Positions 10,101 to 18,747 of a stretch of DNA of 64,000 nucleotides are shown here, piece after piece. The notes beneath the pieces are model-generated. The model saw only the letters and a program-made list of their open reading frames with translations. It had not been told where the DNA came from and made no database searches. Position 1 is the first letter of the stretch. Every line of letters begins with the position of its first letter. Source of the DNA: Nesterenkonia marinintestina (GTDB lineage Bacteria > Actinomycetota > Actinomycetes > Actinomycetales > Micrococcaceae); contig NZ_JAOEFD010000001.1 in the NCBI RefSeq assembly GCF_025420485.1, positions 1-64,000 of the forward strand, written 5' to 3'. The position numbers were made by a program, and so were the translations under genes.

Positions 10101-11073
10101 CCGCCGAACCCGTCCGGGGCCTCACACGCCGATCGTGGTGCTCATGAGCGGGCACAGCCAGTGGCACGCGCTGAATCAGTCCTTCGGCGCCGCCGGGATG
10201 GATCATGTGATGGGCACCCTGATCGCAGAGGGCGCTCAGGTCGGCATCACCGTAGTCATCTCGGGCGGACGCGAACTCGCCTCCGGAAAGCTCGGTGCGC
10301 GGTTCTCGCGTCGCGTCTACCTCCCCTACGGCGTCTCCCAGGACTCACGGTTCCTCTGGCCCAAGCTCCGGGAGGTGGATCCGGTCCCCGGCCGCGGAGT
10401 ACACGTCAGCCCGGAGACGCCGGCCGCAGGTCACGAAGTTCAGCTCGCGGGTGCGTGCGACGTGGACCGCCCGAGATCACCGTCCCCGGACGAACCGCGA
10501 CCAGATATCGTCGTGAGACCTCTGCCCGAGGACTTGGCCCTCAGCCAGCTCGCTCATCGACCCGGTGAGGACGAGGCTGTCCTCGGCGTGCGGCAGTTCA
10601 GCCTCGCTCCCGTCACGCTCACCCCTGCAGGTGTGACTCTCGTGTCGGGTGCACCGGGCACAGGCAGGACCAATGCCCTGCGAGTCATCGAGGCCCAGAT
10701 CCCCAAGACCCTGTGGGTCGGACCGCAGACCTCTGTTCCGACCCATCTCGACGAGGCGCCTTCCCTGGTGCTGGTCGACGACGCCGACCGGTGCACGCCG
10801 GCACATCATCGCCTGGTCGAACAGTGCCTCGACGCCGGGGCGGCCGTCGTCGCCACAGCTGCGCCCACCCCGGCGCTGTGGAGCCGCATCCCGTGGTCGC
10901 ACCATGCACGGACCGCGGGCGAACATCTCCTCCTCAGTCCGACCCAGCGGTCCCAGTCCGACGTCTTCGCCACTCCGGTGCCCCTGCTCGACCGTCCCGT
11001 ACCAGGCCGTGCGGTCCATCTGCGGAGCACGGGACCGGAGATGATCCAGTGGCTCCGACACGGCGACTCCTGA
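7186..11073 (+). CDS. FHA-FtsK/SpoIIIE (EccC/EssC-like) ATPase
   Basis: A 1,295-residue membrane ATPase of the FtsK/SpoIIIE group with the layout of type VII secretion motors (EssC/EccC). In order: an N-terminal ubiquitin-like or FHA-like region, an FHA domain at about 110-205 (GRGSSDVGR, then the GRRH stretch), two transmembrane segments at about 228-268, a first ATPase domain with Walker A GTSGSGKS (596-603) and Walker B ILVVIDE (697-703), a second domain with no recognisable P-loop, and a third with GAPGTGRT (1,155-1,162), where Arg replaces the Walker lysine. Only the first domain looks able to hydrolyse ATP, as is usual in EssC and EccC. No WXG100, EccB, EccD, EccE or mycosin gene is nearby. 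The ATG follows GAAGGA. Export role is inferred from family; a DNA pump is less likely. Confidence 0.85.
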   Translation: MPLVVSLVHHPASVSREQWRRLRASAPGPHPHEVRLAVAGGHQAPGAEIRTALRDWVAQVLGGPPHRVPAMYVAGSDLSHIASGSAQIHPGMVVTLMPDEPADGPVARADFGLRLCVDQGPDAGQVYALGRGSSDVGRAADQVRIADPRLGRRHLTIEVGTRSVRLRRSPEGSRRRRPRTDTWSAESPLVIGDSTLTLLNTVSPAPTSRRWPPPSEVVTEKPPEGRHRMMLIMALVPMVIGIVLVTVTGMWFFLLFSAVSALVAGATVIDARRRRRRFRAAVSQAAHRWAESVDSACPTPGRLAATIGEAAGRPNRLAAGALGLVEDRPPFRVLRCGRAVLTPDLSMPSGIDMPERTRVDAVLALETPAAHATEIAGPARGLERTARWLVVQMLIRPAPERGTVLLAGRARSVLSDLTPELPDLIRSNDAADIREFLDTPVTPILVCRSEDLRDREGDPTALARRAEDLQRQGWHVMVLRPEGAGGHPITCRIRLDLTAHIREETDTDGRRFTSAENVLVDGVSDGTAARMLRRALPSSTSLTGATHIPDYVTEQLPEQLMVRSAAQDLATVLGVSRNGPLSLDLVTDGPHILVAGTSGSGKSEFLKALMLSWAGRYGPDELNFMLFDFKGGAAFRRIADIEHSLGLVTDLSKAQAERTLEAVRSELTRREELFLEADAADYPEFRRRRPREPLPRILVVIDEFRIFSHELPDTMDELMRLSTLGRSLGLHLILSTQRPQGVVTADIRANIGAVVALRLRSSDESQDLVGTPAAADISRRSPGRGIIARPGEPPQEFQSALIVPRTSGLRAHPAQEVGREMPREHDHENADAVAAVVGQEVSVRSLRRSHTPVLEPLPGWLHVCGDDRAAGAAVVGRIDRPSHQAQDALVFDPEESTSLGLIGEAASGGREALRMLALQLLDGPHRVHLYLLDADGALEGLQEHARVGAALTDEHRPEFDHLLLRLKDELSRRRTRPGPHTPIVVLMSGHSQWHALNQSFGAAGMDHVMGTLIAEGAQVGITVVISGGRELASGKLGARFSRRVYLPYGVSQDSRFLWPKLREVDPVPGRGVHVSPETPAAGHEVQLAGACDVDRPRSPSPDEPRPDIVVRPLPEDLALSQLAHRPGEDEAVLGVRQFSLAPVTLTPAGVTLVSGAPGTGRTNALRVIEAQIPKTLWVGPQTSVPTHLDEAPSLVLVDDADRCTPAHHRLVEQCLDAGAAVVATAAPTPALWSRIPWSHHARTAGEHLLLSPTQRSQSDVFATPVPLLDRPVPGRAVHLRSTGPEMIQWLRHGDS

Positions 11074-11131
11074 CCCGCCGACCGTGAGATCACCAAGCAA
11101 CTGTTCGGCAGGTGGAATCACAGTCGACGGG

Positions 11132-11878
11132 TCAGCCGCGAGCCGACTCATCCAGAAGCTCCGGAGCAGCCGGCGCAAGGTCGGTGTGCTCGGAGTAGGC
11201 GTCTAGCACCGCCTCGGCGACCTTCTCGACCGTCACCTCCGCCACGAGATCCTGTGCCGAGCCGGCGGTCAGCGGATCCCACTCCATGTCCAGAGCCTCA
11301 TAGGCCTCGGAGAGTACGCCCCTGATGGGCGACGAGTCTTCGACGATGATCGCCGAGGAGAACAGCCAGCCGGTGCCGATGACCCGCTGGGCGGAGCCGA
11401 TGAGCTTCACCCGGCGATCCGGCTCCCCCGCAGCGACCCCGTGGATGGTGTGCTCCCCCGGACAGTACTCCCCCGGCAGCTCACCGATCCGAGCGTCCAC
11501 CCCGCACTCCTCCAAGGCGCGGCGCAGCACCTCTCCCAGGAGTGAGAAGCGACCCTGGGAGTCGATGACCGGATCGTCGTCGGGCTGGATATGGTCCACC
11601 ACCAGACACCCATGGTGGTACGCGGCCGCCCGGCCGCCGGCACGTCGCACCAGAGGTGTGAACCCGCGACGCCGGCAGGCCTCAGCGGCCTCATCGAACC
11701 CGGGAAGGCGCCGGTCACGCTGCCCGAACGCCACCGTGGGCTCGGGCCGATACAGACGCAGCATCGGAGGGGTCTCCCCGCGGCGTGTTCCCTGGAGGAG
11801 GGTCACCGCCGCCTGCAGATCTGCGGCCGCCCCCAGCGTCCTGTCCTGCCGCAGGACGGCGAGCTGCCCGGCGATCAT
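11132..11878 (-). CDS. Lipoate-protein ligase family protein
   Basis: A 248-residue protein of the LplA/BPL/LipB fold. The segment RRAGGRAAAYHHG (78-90) matches the RRxSGGGxVYHD substrate-binding loop of lipoate ligases, and KLIGSAQRV (158-166) matches the invariant Lys motif that contacts lipoyl-AMP. The start at 11,878 overlaps the preceding thioesterase stop by 4 nt (ATGA), so the open frame that runs further upstream is a shadow. The loop has fewer glycines than canonical LplA, and it lacks the separate C-terminal domain of E. coli LplA, so it may be a lipoyl- or octanoyl-transferase-like relative. A ligase could serve the E2 partner of the E1 enzyme encoded at 4,801, but they are not in one operon. 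Confidence 0.75.
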   Translation of the reverse strand: MIAGQLAVLRQDRTLGAAADLQAAVTLLQGTRRGETPPMLRLYRPEPTVAFGQRDRRLPGFDEAAEACRRRGFTPLVRRAGGRAAAYHHGCLVVDHIQPDDDPVIDSQGRFSLLGEVLRRALEECGVDARIGELPGEYCPGEHTIHGVAAGEPDRRVKLIGSAQRVIGTGWLFSSAIIVEDSSPIRGVLSEAYEALDMEWDPLTAGSAQDLVAEVTVEKVAEAVLDAYSEHTDLAPAAPELLDESARG

Positions 11879-12687
11879 GCGCCCGGCGCGGGACGGACCG
11901 TGAGGATCTGCTCGCTGCGGCCGAAGGGCCCCTCGACGTCGTGCAGCACCGCCGAGGTCAGCCCGATGCCGTCGGTGCCGTAGGTCTGCTGCGCCTGCAC
12001 TCCCAGCCACTCCCCGACCGGGCTGCGGTGCAGGTGGATCTGAAGGTCCACGTTCGGGAACATCCACGAGTCGGGCCCCGGTTCCACCCGCGGCGCCACC
12101 CCGTTGGCGGTGTCCACCAGGCCCAGCAGACGCACCAACGACGACGTCTCCACCCCATCCACCAAGGGGTACGGAGTGCGCAGCCACACCAGGCCGCGCC
12201 CCGGACGAAGCTGCGGATCCTTCCGGAACTCCAGACCCCGGATGTACCCGCCGGGCCAGACCTCCATACCGTCCCACCGGTCGAACTCCTCCGGCCCCGG
12301 CACAGCCTCGTCCTCCACGACGGCCACCGGGGATGAGTCTCCGGTGATCAGGCGCCAGGCCCGTGCCACGATGCAGGTCCGACCTGCCCCGATCATCTCG
12401 GCCTCGACCAGCTCGATGGTCCGCCCCGGACGGATCATGCGCGTCCTGACCTCGAACTCTCCTCCGGGGATCAGGCCGTGGATGTCCAGGCTCATGCGAG
12501 CGATCCGCATCTCCTCGCGCGGCTCGAAGCGTTCCAACACGTGGGTCAGGATGCCGGTGGCGGGAGCCATGTGCTGCTCATGCGGGTTCCACGCACCCTG
12601 AGCGTGCACCGTCGAGCGGAACCGTCCGTCGCCGAGGTCCTCATAGAAGAAGTCCCCCACCGCCAGCTCTGGGGTCTCGCTGCTCAT
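11875..12687 (-). CDS. Thioesterase family protein (double hot-dog)
   Basis: About 270 residues resembling the acyl-CoA thioesterase family with two tandem hot-dog folds (TesB-like). Visible features are an N-terminal half with GILTHVLERF and MSLDIHGLIPGGEFEV, a middle linker, and a C-terminal half with VDLQIHLHRSPVGEW followed by DGIGLTSAVLHD, the usual second-domain signature. The family hydrolyses acyl-CoA thioesters; the substrate is not evident. I place the start at the ATG at 12,687 because GGAGG lies 9 nt upstream; an ATG six codons earlier has no such site. It is translationally coupled to the lipoate ligase-like gene, which suggests an acyl or lipoyl handling pair. Confidence 0.72.
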   Translation of the reverse strand: MSSETPELAVGDFFYEDLGDGRFRSTVHAQGAWNPHEQHMAPATGILTHVLERFEPREEMRIARMSLDIHGLIPGGEFEVRTRMIRPGRTIELVEAEMIGAGRTCIVARAWRLITGDSSPVAVVEDEAVPGPEEFDRWDGMEVWPGGYIRGLEFRKDPQLRPGRGLVWLRTPYPLVDGVETSSLVRLLGLVDTANGVAPRVEPGPDSWMFPNVDLQIHLHRSPVGEWLGVQAQQTYGTDGIGLTSAVLHDVEGPFGRSEQILTVRPAPGA

Positions 12688-12796
12688 CTCAGAATTCCTC
12701 CTCACCCCGACGGGGGTCGACGCGGCACGGCCGGTGACCCTCCCGGATCACATCCTCTGACACCCTATATCTCGGCGGACCGAGTCGAGGGTCGGC

Positions 12797-15517
12797 TCAG
12801 TACTGCGACAGCGCCCGGCGGGCCGAGTCCGTGCGCTGCGAGGAGTCGGCGATCTCGATCCGCACGTGCAGCAGGTTCGTGCCCTCCGCCGAGGCCAGCA
12901 GCGGGGCGACCTCGAGCAGGGCGACCTGCGGATGGTTGTCCTTCAGCATCGCGATCCGCTGCAGGGTGTCCTCCAGTGCGGCCATATCCACGCCCGGGAT
13001 CCCCTGGTGACCCTGCAGCTTCACCGCCGCCCTCGGACGGCGGATCAGTCGGCGAAGGTCCTTGTCAGTCATGGGAGGGACGGCGTGGGCCCAGTCGTCG
13101 AGCAGATCCACCGCATCACCTGAGATCCCGAACGACACCACCGGCCCCATGAGCGGATCCTCGATGGCGCGGACCATGCACCCCTGACCGGGTGACGCCA
13201 TCGCCTGGACCTCAAGCTCCGAACCGCCGTAGCGCTCCAGATCAGCGCGCATGTCCTGGACCGCGCGGCGCAGCATCGACTCATCGGTGATGCTCAGGCG
13301 CACTCCGCCCAGATCGAGCCGATGACGCAGATAAGCATTCGCCGCCTTCAGCGCCACCGGATACCCGATGTCCTCAGCGACCGCGACCGCCTCATCCTCG
13401 GACTCGAAGGCCACCGAAGGCAGGGCCGAGAGGCCGTAGACATCCAACAGCTCTCGGCACTGCTCAGCGTCCAGCCGCTGCAGCTCCGTGCCGCCGCGGG
13501 AGTCCAACCACCCCTCGATCAGCTCCTCGGCACGCTTCTGGGGCGCCGAGGAATCCAGACCGGCGGGCACCAGCGGCTCCCCGACACCGTCCCGGCGCCA
13601 CCGCTGATAACGCACGACGGCGGCCAGAGCCTCCACAGACCGGGCCGGGGCGGAGAAGACCGGCACTCCGGGCTGCGGCGAACCCGCATCTGAGCCGGCG
13701 GCGGCATCGCCGATGAAGTTCAGCGGCACCTGCGGATCCAGCACGCCGATCAGGGACACGACCACGGGGATCTCCGCCTCCCGGGCCGCCGCGGCGATGG
13801 TGGAGGTCCAGTCCGGCATGTCCCCGGTGATCGAGGGCTGCAGGCACAGGGCGATCGAGTCCACATCGTCGGCCGCCGCCATCCGGCTCAGCGCCTCCTG
13901 CAGGGCGGCCGTGGCCTCACGATGCGTGCCCTCGAGGTCCAGGTCGCCCACGATCTGCGTGGTCCGCATCCCGTGGGAGTCGGCGGCGTCGGCCAGCACG
14001 CGGGCCAGCGACGGTGCGTTGGAGAGCACCCCCAGGCGTCCCCCGGACGGCAGCGGCTGGGTGGCGAGGATCTGCAGCACGTCCATCAGCGCGTCGTGGT
14101 TTCCGACCTGGATGACCCCGGAGTGCTCCAGCATCGAGTCCACCGCGCCCTGCGGCGCCCGGGTGGTGCGCACCTCGTGTCCGGGCGGCAGGCGACGGCC
14201 CATCACGTCGGACTTCGCCACGACCACGGGTTTGCTCCGGGACAGACGACGGGCGATCCGGGAGAACTTGCGCGGATTGCCGAAGCTCTCCAGGTACACG
14301 CCCACCGCGGCGGTGGCGTCGTCGTCCTCGAAGTACTGCATGGCGTCGTTGCCCGAGAGATCGGCCCGGTTGCCCGCGGATATCACCGAACTCAGACCCA
14401 TGGCCCGTCGGTGCGCCGCGGCGAACAGGGAGACCCCGATCGACGCGGACTGGCTGAACAGGCCCACGCGCCCGCGCAGCGGCATCGTCGGTGAGAGCGA
14501 GGCGTTGAGCGAGACCTCCGGATCCGTGTTGAGGAGTCCCACCGAGGCCGGGCCGATCACCCGCATCCCGTAGCGCCGGGCCAGACGCACCAGCTCACGC
14601 TGATCGATGCCCTCGTCGTCCTCGGCGTCCAGGCCGTCGGAGAACACGAGGATGCCGCGCACCCCGTGCCGCCCGCAGTCGGCGACCACCGAGGCCAGCT
14701 CCTCCCGCGGAACCGCCACCACGGCCAGATCCACGTCGCCGCCCGACTCCTCCAGCGTGGCGTAGGCCTCCGTGCCCCCGACCTCGAACGCCTCCGGGTT
14801 GATGGAGCTCACACCGCCGGCGAAGCGCCCCTCCACGATGTTCTGCAGGACGTGATAGCCCACCGCGCCGAACGTCCGGGAGGCTCCGAACACCGCCACC
14901 TGCTGCGGGGCCAGCAGCTCCCCGACGCTGCGCGCCTCGGCACGGTGCTCCCGGGACTCCATCACCTCACGGGACCGGTCGGTGGGATCGATGGAGAACT
15001 CCAGCAGGACTACGCCGTCCTCGAAGCGACGCTGGACCTCGTAGCCGGCCTCGGAGAACACGACAAGCATCTTCCGATTCTCCGGGAGCACCTCGGCGCT
15101 GAACCGTTCGATGCCGCGCTCGCGGGCGGCGGCCGCCAGATGCTCCAGCAGGATCGACCCCAGTCCCCGGCCCTGATGCGCGTCGGAGATGTTGAAGGCG
15201 ACCTCGGCCTCGCCGGTGTCGTCGATCCGGTCGAAGCGACCCACCCCGATGATCTCGTCGTCGAGCAGGATGACGAAGGCCACCCGGTCCACATAGTCCA
15301 CCTCGGTGAACCGTCTGAGCTCCTTCTCGGTGAGCGCGGACTTATAGGTGAAGTAGCGCAGATAGATGGAGGACTCCGACTGTCCGGCGTGCATGCGCTG
15401 GAGACGGTCGGCATCCTCGATGCTGATCGGACGGAGGTGGGCGGCCGCACCGTCACGCAGTACGACGTCGGCCTCCCAGTGGTCGGGATAGCGGCGGGAG
15501 GGGCTGACGCGTGCCAT
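12797..15517 (-). CDS. Pat-type GNAT / NDP-forming acyl-CoA synthetase-like protein
   Basis: A 906-residue multidomain protein: an N-terminal GNAT acetyltransferase (about 1-180, with the acyl-CoA loop HQGRGLGSILLEHL), a CoA-binding Rossmann domain (about 190-310, GASRTFGAVGYHVLQN), two succinyl-CoA-ligase-like domains (about 320-600) and a C-terminal ATP-grasp domain (about 680-900). This is the Pat family of protein lysine acetyltransferases, which switch off acyl-CoA synthetases; the GNAT-first order is found in actinobacteria. Where active ADP-forming synthetases carry the catalytic His (SSHTG), this protein reads VRTTRAP, so the synthetase half is probably only a sensor. A -10 box ends 6 nt before the ATG, so translation is likely leaderless, and an inverted repeat covers the start. 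Confidence 0.88.
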   Translation of the reverse strand: MARVSPSRRYPDHWEADVVLRDGAAAHLRPISIEDADRLQRMHAGQSESSIYLRYFTYKSALTEKELRRFTEVDYVDRVAFVILLDDEIIGVGRFDRIDDTGEAEVAFNISDAHQGRGLGSILLEHLAAAARERGIERFSAEVLPENRKMLVVFSEAGYEVQRRFEDGVVLLEFSIDPTDRSREVMESREHRAEARSVGELLAPQQVAVFGASRTFGAVGYHVLQNIVEGRFAGGVSSINPEAFEVGGTEAYATLEESGGDVDLAVVAVPREELASVVADCGRHGVRGILVFSDGLDAEDDEGIDQRELVRLARRYGMRVIGPASVGLLNTDPEVSLNASLSPTMPLRGRVGLFSQSASIGVSLFAAAHRRAMGLSSVISAGNRADLSGNDAMQYFEDDDATAAVGVYLESFGNPRKFSRIARRLSRSKPVVVAKSDVMGRRLPPGHEVRTTRAPQGAVDSMLEHSGVIQVGNHDALMDVLQILATQPLPSGGRLGVLSNAPSLARVLADAADSHGMRTTQIVGDLDLEGTHREATAALQEALSRMAAADDVDSIALCLQPSITGDMPDWTSTIAAAAREAEIPVVVSLIGVLDPQVPLNFIGDAAAGSDAGSPQPGVPVFSAPARSVEALAAVVRYQRWRRDGVGEPLVPAGLDSSAPQKRAEELIEGWLDSRGGTELQRLDAEQCRELLDVYGLSALPSVAFESEDEAVAVAEDIGYPVALKAANAYLRHRLDLGGVRLSITDESMLRRAVQDMRADLERYGGSELEVQAMASPGQGCMVRAIEDPLMGPVVSFGISGDAVDLLDDWAHAVPPMTDKDLRRLIRRPRAAVKLQGHQGIPGVDMAALEDTLQRIAMLKDNHPQVALLEVAPLLASAEGTNLLHVRIEIADSSQRTDSARRALSQY

Positions 15518-15535
15518 GACCTCACTCTAGGTCAT
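15516..15535. promoter_or_regulatory. Inverted repeat over start and -10 of the Pat gene
   Basis: ATGACCT, 6 bp, AGGTCAT: a perfect 7-bp inverted repeat covering the start codon (15,515-15,517) and the -10 box TAGAGT (minus strand, 15,524-15,529). The position suits a repressor operator. It could also form a small hairpin. No regulator is assigned. Confidence 0.45.
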
Positions 15536-15652
15536 GGGCCGGGCCCGGCCACCGGGTCAGGAGCCGGAGATCCCCGGAATCTGCGGGATGTGGTCGTAGG
15601 ATCGATGACGGACATCGGCCGCCGACACCCGTGAGGACGACCCCCAGACACC

Positions 15653-18235
15653 ATGGCCCGACGCACCACAGCCTCCGGCTCCCGCTCCGGCTCCGGGGAG
15701 CAGCCTCCGGTGACGCCGGAGGAGCAGATCATCGACATCGACGTCTCCGCAGAGATGGAGACCTCGTTCCTCGAGTACGCCTACTCGGTGATCTACTCCC
15801 GCGCCCTGCCCGACGCCCGGGACGGCCTGAAGCCGGTGCAGCGCCGGATCCTCTACATGATGTCCCAGATGGGGCTGCGCCCGGACCGCGGACACGTGAA
15901 GTCCGCCCGGGTGGTCGGTGAGGTCATGGGCAAGCTGCACCCCCACGGGGACGCGGCCATCTACGACGCCCTGGTGCGCCTGGCCCAGCCCTTCTCCCTG
16001 CGCCTCCCCCTGGTGGACGGCCACGGAAACTTCGGTTCCCTCGACGACGGGCCCGCCGCACCCCGGTACACCGAGGCGCGGATGACCGCCGCGGCGATCT
16101 CCATGACGACGGACCTCGACGAAGACGTCGTGGACTTCGAGCCGAACTACGACAACCAGATGACCCAGCCCTCGGTGCTGCCCGCCGCCTTCCCCAATCT
16201 CCTGGTCAACGGAACCTCCGGCATCGCTGTGGGCATGGCGACGAACATGGCCCCGCACAACCTGCGCGAAGTCGTCGCAGGCGCCAAGCACCTGGTGCGC
16301 AGCCCGCACGCCGGCCTCGACGAGCTCATGGAGCACATCCCCGGCCCGGATCTGCCCTCGGGCGGTCGGATCGTGGGCACCGAGGGGATCCGGGACGCCT
16401 ACCGGACCGGCCGCGGCTCGTTCAAGACCCGCGCCACCGTCTCGATCGAACAGGTCTCGGCCCGCCGGACCGGAATCGTGGTCACCGAGCTGCCCTACAT
16501 GGTCGGTCCGGAGAAGGTCATCGAGAAGATCAAGGACGCCGTCCAGGCGAAGAAGCTCACCGGCATCGCCGACGTGCTGGACCTGACCGACCGCAAGCAC
16601 GGACTGCGCATGGTCATCGAGCTCAAGACCGGCTTCGACCCCAAGGCCGTGCTCGGCCAGCTCTACCGGCTCACACCGATGGAGGACTCCTTCGGGATCA
16701 ACAACGTGGCCCTGGTCGACGGCCAGCCGCGGGTCATGGGCCTGGTGGAGATGCTCCAGGTCTACGTGGACCACCGCATCCGAGTCGTCCGCCGCCGCAC
16801 CACGTTCCGCCTGACCAAGCGCCGCGAGCGGCTGCACCTGGTCGAAGGTCTGCTCATCGCCATCCTCGACATCGACGACGTCATCCAGATCGTCCGGGCC
16901 GCCGAGGACACCGCCACCGCCCGTGAGCGGCTCATCGCGGTCTTCGACCTCACCGTCCCGCAGGCGGACCACATCCTGGAGCTTCGTCTGCGCCAGCTCA
17001 CCCGCTACTCCACCCTGGAGCTCGAGCAGGAGAAGAGCCGACTGGAGGAGGAGATCGCCGAACTCGCCGCGATCCTCGACTCGGAGGAGCGGCTGCGCGA
17101 GACGGTCGCCGGAGAGCTGGACGCCGTCGCCGAGGCCCACGGCGACGACCGACGCACCCGGCTGCTGGAGGCCGACTCCCTCGAGACGCCCCAGCCCCCG
17201 AAGGGCCGGGCGGCCGAGGCCCCCTCCGCGGGCCTGCAGATCGCCGACGACCCCTGCTGGGTGCTGCTGTCCACCTCCGGCCAGCTGGCGCGCACCACCG
17301 ACCGCTCTCCCCTCCTCAGCCCGAGCCGACGGCACCGCCACGACGCCCTGACGTCCGTGGTCGCCGCCTCGGCGCGCGGAGAGATCGGAGCGGTCACCTC
17401 CGCCGGGCGGATGATCCGGGTTCCGGTGGTCGACATGCCCGCCGTCGAAGTCGCCTCGGGGCGGGTGAACCTGAACCAGGGTGCGAAGGTCAGGGACTTC
17501 CTCGCCCTGGACCGGCGGGAGCTGCTGCTCGGCTTCGTCCCCCTGGACGCGGTCGTCGCCCTCGGCACGGCCGAGGGACGCGTCAAGCGTGTGAACCCCG
17601 AGTACCCGCTCAACAGAGACGAGTGGGAGGTCATGGCGCTCAAGGGGCGCGACAGGATCGTAGGGGCCGCCGTGGCCGCCGAAGACGGCGACCAGCTCGT
17701 CTTCCTCACCGCGCAGGCTCAGCTGCTGCGCTACGACGCCGCGACGGTGCGCCCGCAGGGCCGGACCGCGGCCGGAATGGCAGGTGTCCGGCTGAGCGCC
17801 GACGACGAGGTCATCAGCTTCACCGCGGTCCCGGCGGCCGTCACCGCCGAGGACGCGGCACCCGGATCGGCCGCAGTGGTGACCGTGGCGACCGGGGACG
17901 AGCCCTTGGAGGGCTTCGAATCGGGATCGGTCAAGGTCTCCGACCTCTCCGAGTTCCCCGCCAAGGGTCGCGGCACTGCGGGCGTTCGGGCCCATCGGTT
18001 CCTGCGCGGCGAGGACCGGCTGCGGCTGGCCTGGGCCGGAGCCGCGCCCGCTCTGGGGGCGGCGAAGAACGGCTCGGCCCGAGCCCTGCCGGTGGAGATG
18101 GGACGCCGCGACGGGTCCGGCGTGCCCCTGGACAGCACACTCGACGCCGTGGCCTCGGATCCCGAGGTCCTGGCCCAGCAGGCGGTGCGCACCCCGGGCG
18201 CCGCGGACGGCGCCGACGCCGCCGAACACGGCTGA
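15653..18235 (+). CDS. parC: DNA topoisomerase IV subunit A (ParC)
   Basis: An 860-residue type IIA topoisomerase A subunit that cuts and rejoins both DNA strands; with ParE it separates linked chromosomes. The active-site tyrosine is Tyr139 in APRYTEARM. The breakage-reunion domain fills about 25-500, with a coiled coil at about 450-490 ([17 protein letters not shown]), followed by six-blade beta-pinwheel repeats. The GyrA box (QRRGGKG-like) is absent, which favours ParC over GyrA. At the quinolone-interaction positions the sequence is [10 protein letters not shown]: Ala101 where E. coli GyrA has Ser83, and Asp105 at the second position. No parE lies in the window. A candidate -10, TAGGAT, is at 15,597-15,602. 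Confidence 0.9.
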   Translation: MARRTTASGSRSGSGEQPPVTPEEQIIDIDVSAEMETSFLEYAYSVIYSRALPDARDGLKPVQRRILYMMSQMGLRPDRGHVKSARVVGEVMGKLHPHGDAAIYDALVRLAQPFSLRLPLVDGHGNFGSLDDGPAAPRYTEARMTAAAISMTTDLDEDVVDFEPNYDNQMTQPSVLPAAFPNLLVNGTSGIAVGMATNMAPHNLREVVAGAKHLVRSPHAGLDELMEHIPGPDLPSGGRIVGTEGIRDAYRTGRGSFKTRATVSIEQVSARRTGIVVTELPYMVGPEKVIEKIKDAVQAKKLTGIADVLDLTDRKHGLRMVIELKTGFDPKAVLGQLYRLTPMEDSFGINNVALVDGQPRVMGLVEMLQVYVDHRIRVVRRRTTFRLTKRRERLHLVEGLLIAILDIDDVIQIVRAAEDTATARERLIAVFDLTVPQADHILELRLRQLTRYSTLELEQEKSRLEEEIAELAAILDSEERLRETVAGELDAVAEAHGDDRRTRLLEADSLETPQPPKGRAAEAPSAGLQIADDPCWVLLSTSGQLARTTDRSPLLSPSRRHRHDALTSVVAASARGEIGAVTSAGRMIRVPVVDMPAVEVASGRVNLNQGAKVRDFLALDRRELLLGFVPLDAVVALGTAEGRVKRVNPEYPLNRDEWEVMALKGRDRIVGAAVAAEDGDQLVFLTAQAQLLRYDAATVRPQGRTAAGMAGVRLSADDEVISFTAVPAAVTAEDAAPGSAAVVTVATGDEPLEGFESGSVKVSDLSEFPAKGRGTAGVRAHRFLRGEDRLRLAWAGAAPALGAAKNGSARALPVEMGRRDGSGVPLDSTLDAVASDPEVLAQQAVRTPGAADGADAAEHG

Positions 18236-18246
18236 GTCGGACACTA

Positions 18247-18259
18247 CTACCGGCTGTAG
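18247..18259. promoter_or_regulatory. Candidate BlaI-type operator
   Basis: CTAC-CGGCT-GTAG is an inverted repeat of the kind bound by BlaI/MecI repressors (core TACnnnnnGTA, often within TACTAC...GTAGTA). It lies about 70 bp before the BlaI-like gene, so self-repression is plausible. Based on resemblance only. Confidence 0.45.
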
Positions 18260-18330
18260 AAATCCCCTGGTCGGGGGTAAGATCGGAGCTCAGGAAAGTC
18301 GTCGTCGATCAGGAGAAGGTGCCCCGTCCC

Positions 18331-18675
18331 ATGGCGAGCCTCGGAGAGCTGGAACGTTCGGTGATGTCCATCCTGTGGGACGATTCTGAGGCACTCAGCG
18401 CCAATGAGCTGCGTGGCCGACTCGGCGACGGCCCGGCGGTGACCACCGTGCTCACCGTGCTCTCCCGCCTCGAGAAGAAGGGGATGGTCGTCCGAGACCG
18501 TGGGCTGCGGCCGCACCGCTACTCGCCGGCCGCCTCGCGCGAGGAGCACACCGTCGACCTCCTCAACGAGGTGCTGGGCACGGCCGGGGACCGACAGGCG
18601 GTCCTGACCCGGTTCATCGGAGGAGTCTCCGACTCCGAGGCGGCGGCCCTGCGGCGCATCCTGCAGGAGGGCTGA
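18331..18675 (+). CDS. BlaI/MecI/CopY-family transcriptional repressor
   Basis: A 114-residue winged-helix repressor: MASLGELERSVMSILWD opens the fold as in BlaI and MecI, the recognition helix region reads TTVLTVLSRLEKKGMV, and a short dimerisation helix ends in ALRRILQEG. Members block transcription until cleaved by, or released through, a partner membrane M56 peptidase, which is encoded 72 bp downstream. I use the ATG at 18,331; a GTG at 18,319 sits only 3 nt after AGGAG, so the start is uncertain by four codons. No beta-lactamase or penicillin-binding protein gene is close. In other actinobacteria such pairs control different targets, including cell-wall or respiratory genes. Confidence 0.88.
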   Translation: MASLGELERSVMSILWDDSEALSANELRGRLGDGPAVTTVLTVLSRLEKKGMVVRDRGLRPHRYSPAASREEHTVDLLNEVLGTAGDRQAVLTRFIGGVSDSEAAALRRILQEG

Positions 18676-18735
18676 CAGGCTCGTCCCCACGGGGGTGCGG
18701 AAACCGAACACCCCGGGGGACGGCTCGCACGGTCG

Positions 18736-18741
18736 TAGAAT
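18736..18741 (+). promoter_or_regulatory. -10 box of leaderless M56 gene
   Basis: TAGAAT ends exactly 6 nt before the GTG at 18,748, placing the transcript start at or next to the start codon. The same hexamer and spacing precede the ABC ATPase gene at 42,552. Confidence 0.55.
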
Positions 18742-18747
18742 GGTGCG

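Noticed and set aside
11879-12277. Upstream extension of the lipoate ligase-like gene
   Set aside because: The added residues are Gly/Ala/Arg low complexity and overlap the thioesterase gene; the ATGA overlap at 11,875-11,878 gives a better start.
15557-18244. 895-codon open frame on the minus strand
   Set aside because: It is antisense to parC; its protein is Gly/Val/Arg/His-rich low-complexity sequence of the kind produced by high-GC antisense frames and shows no family motif.
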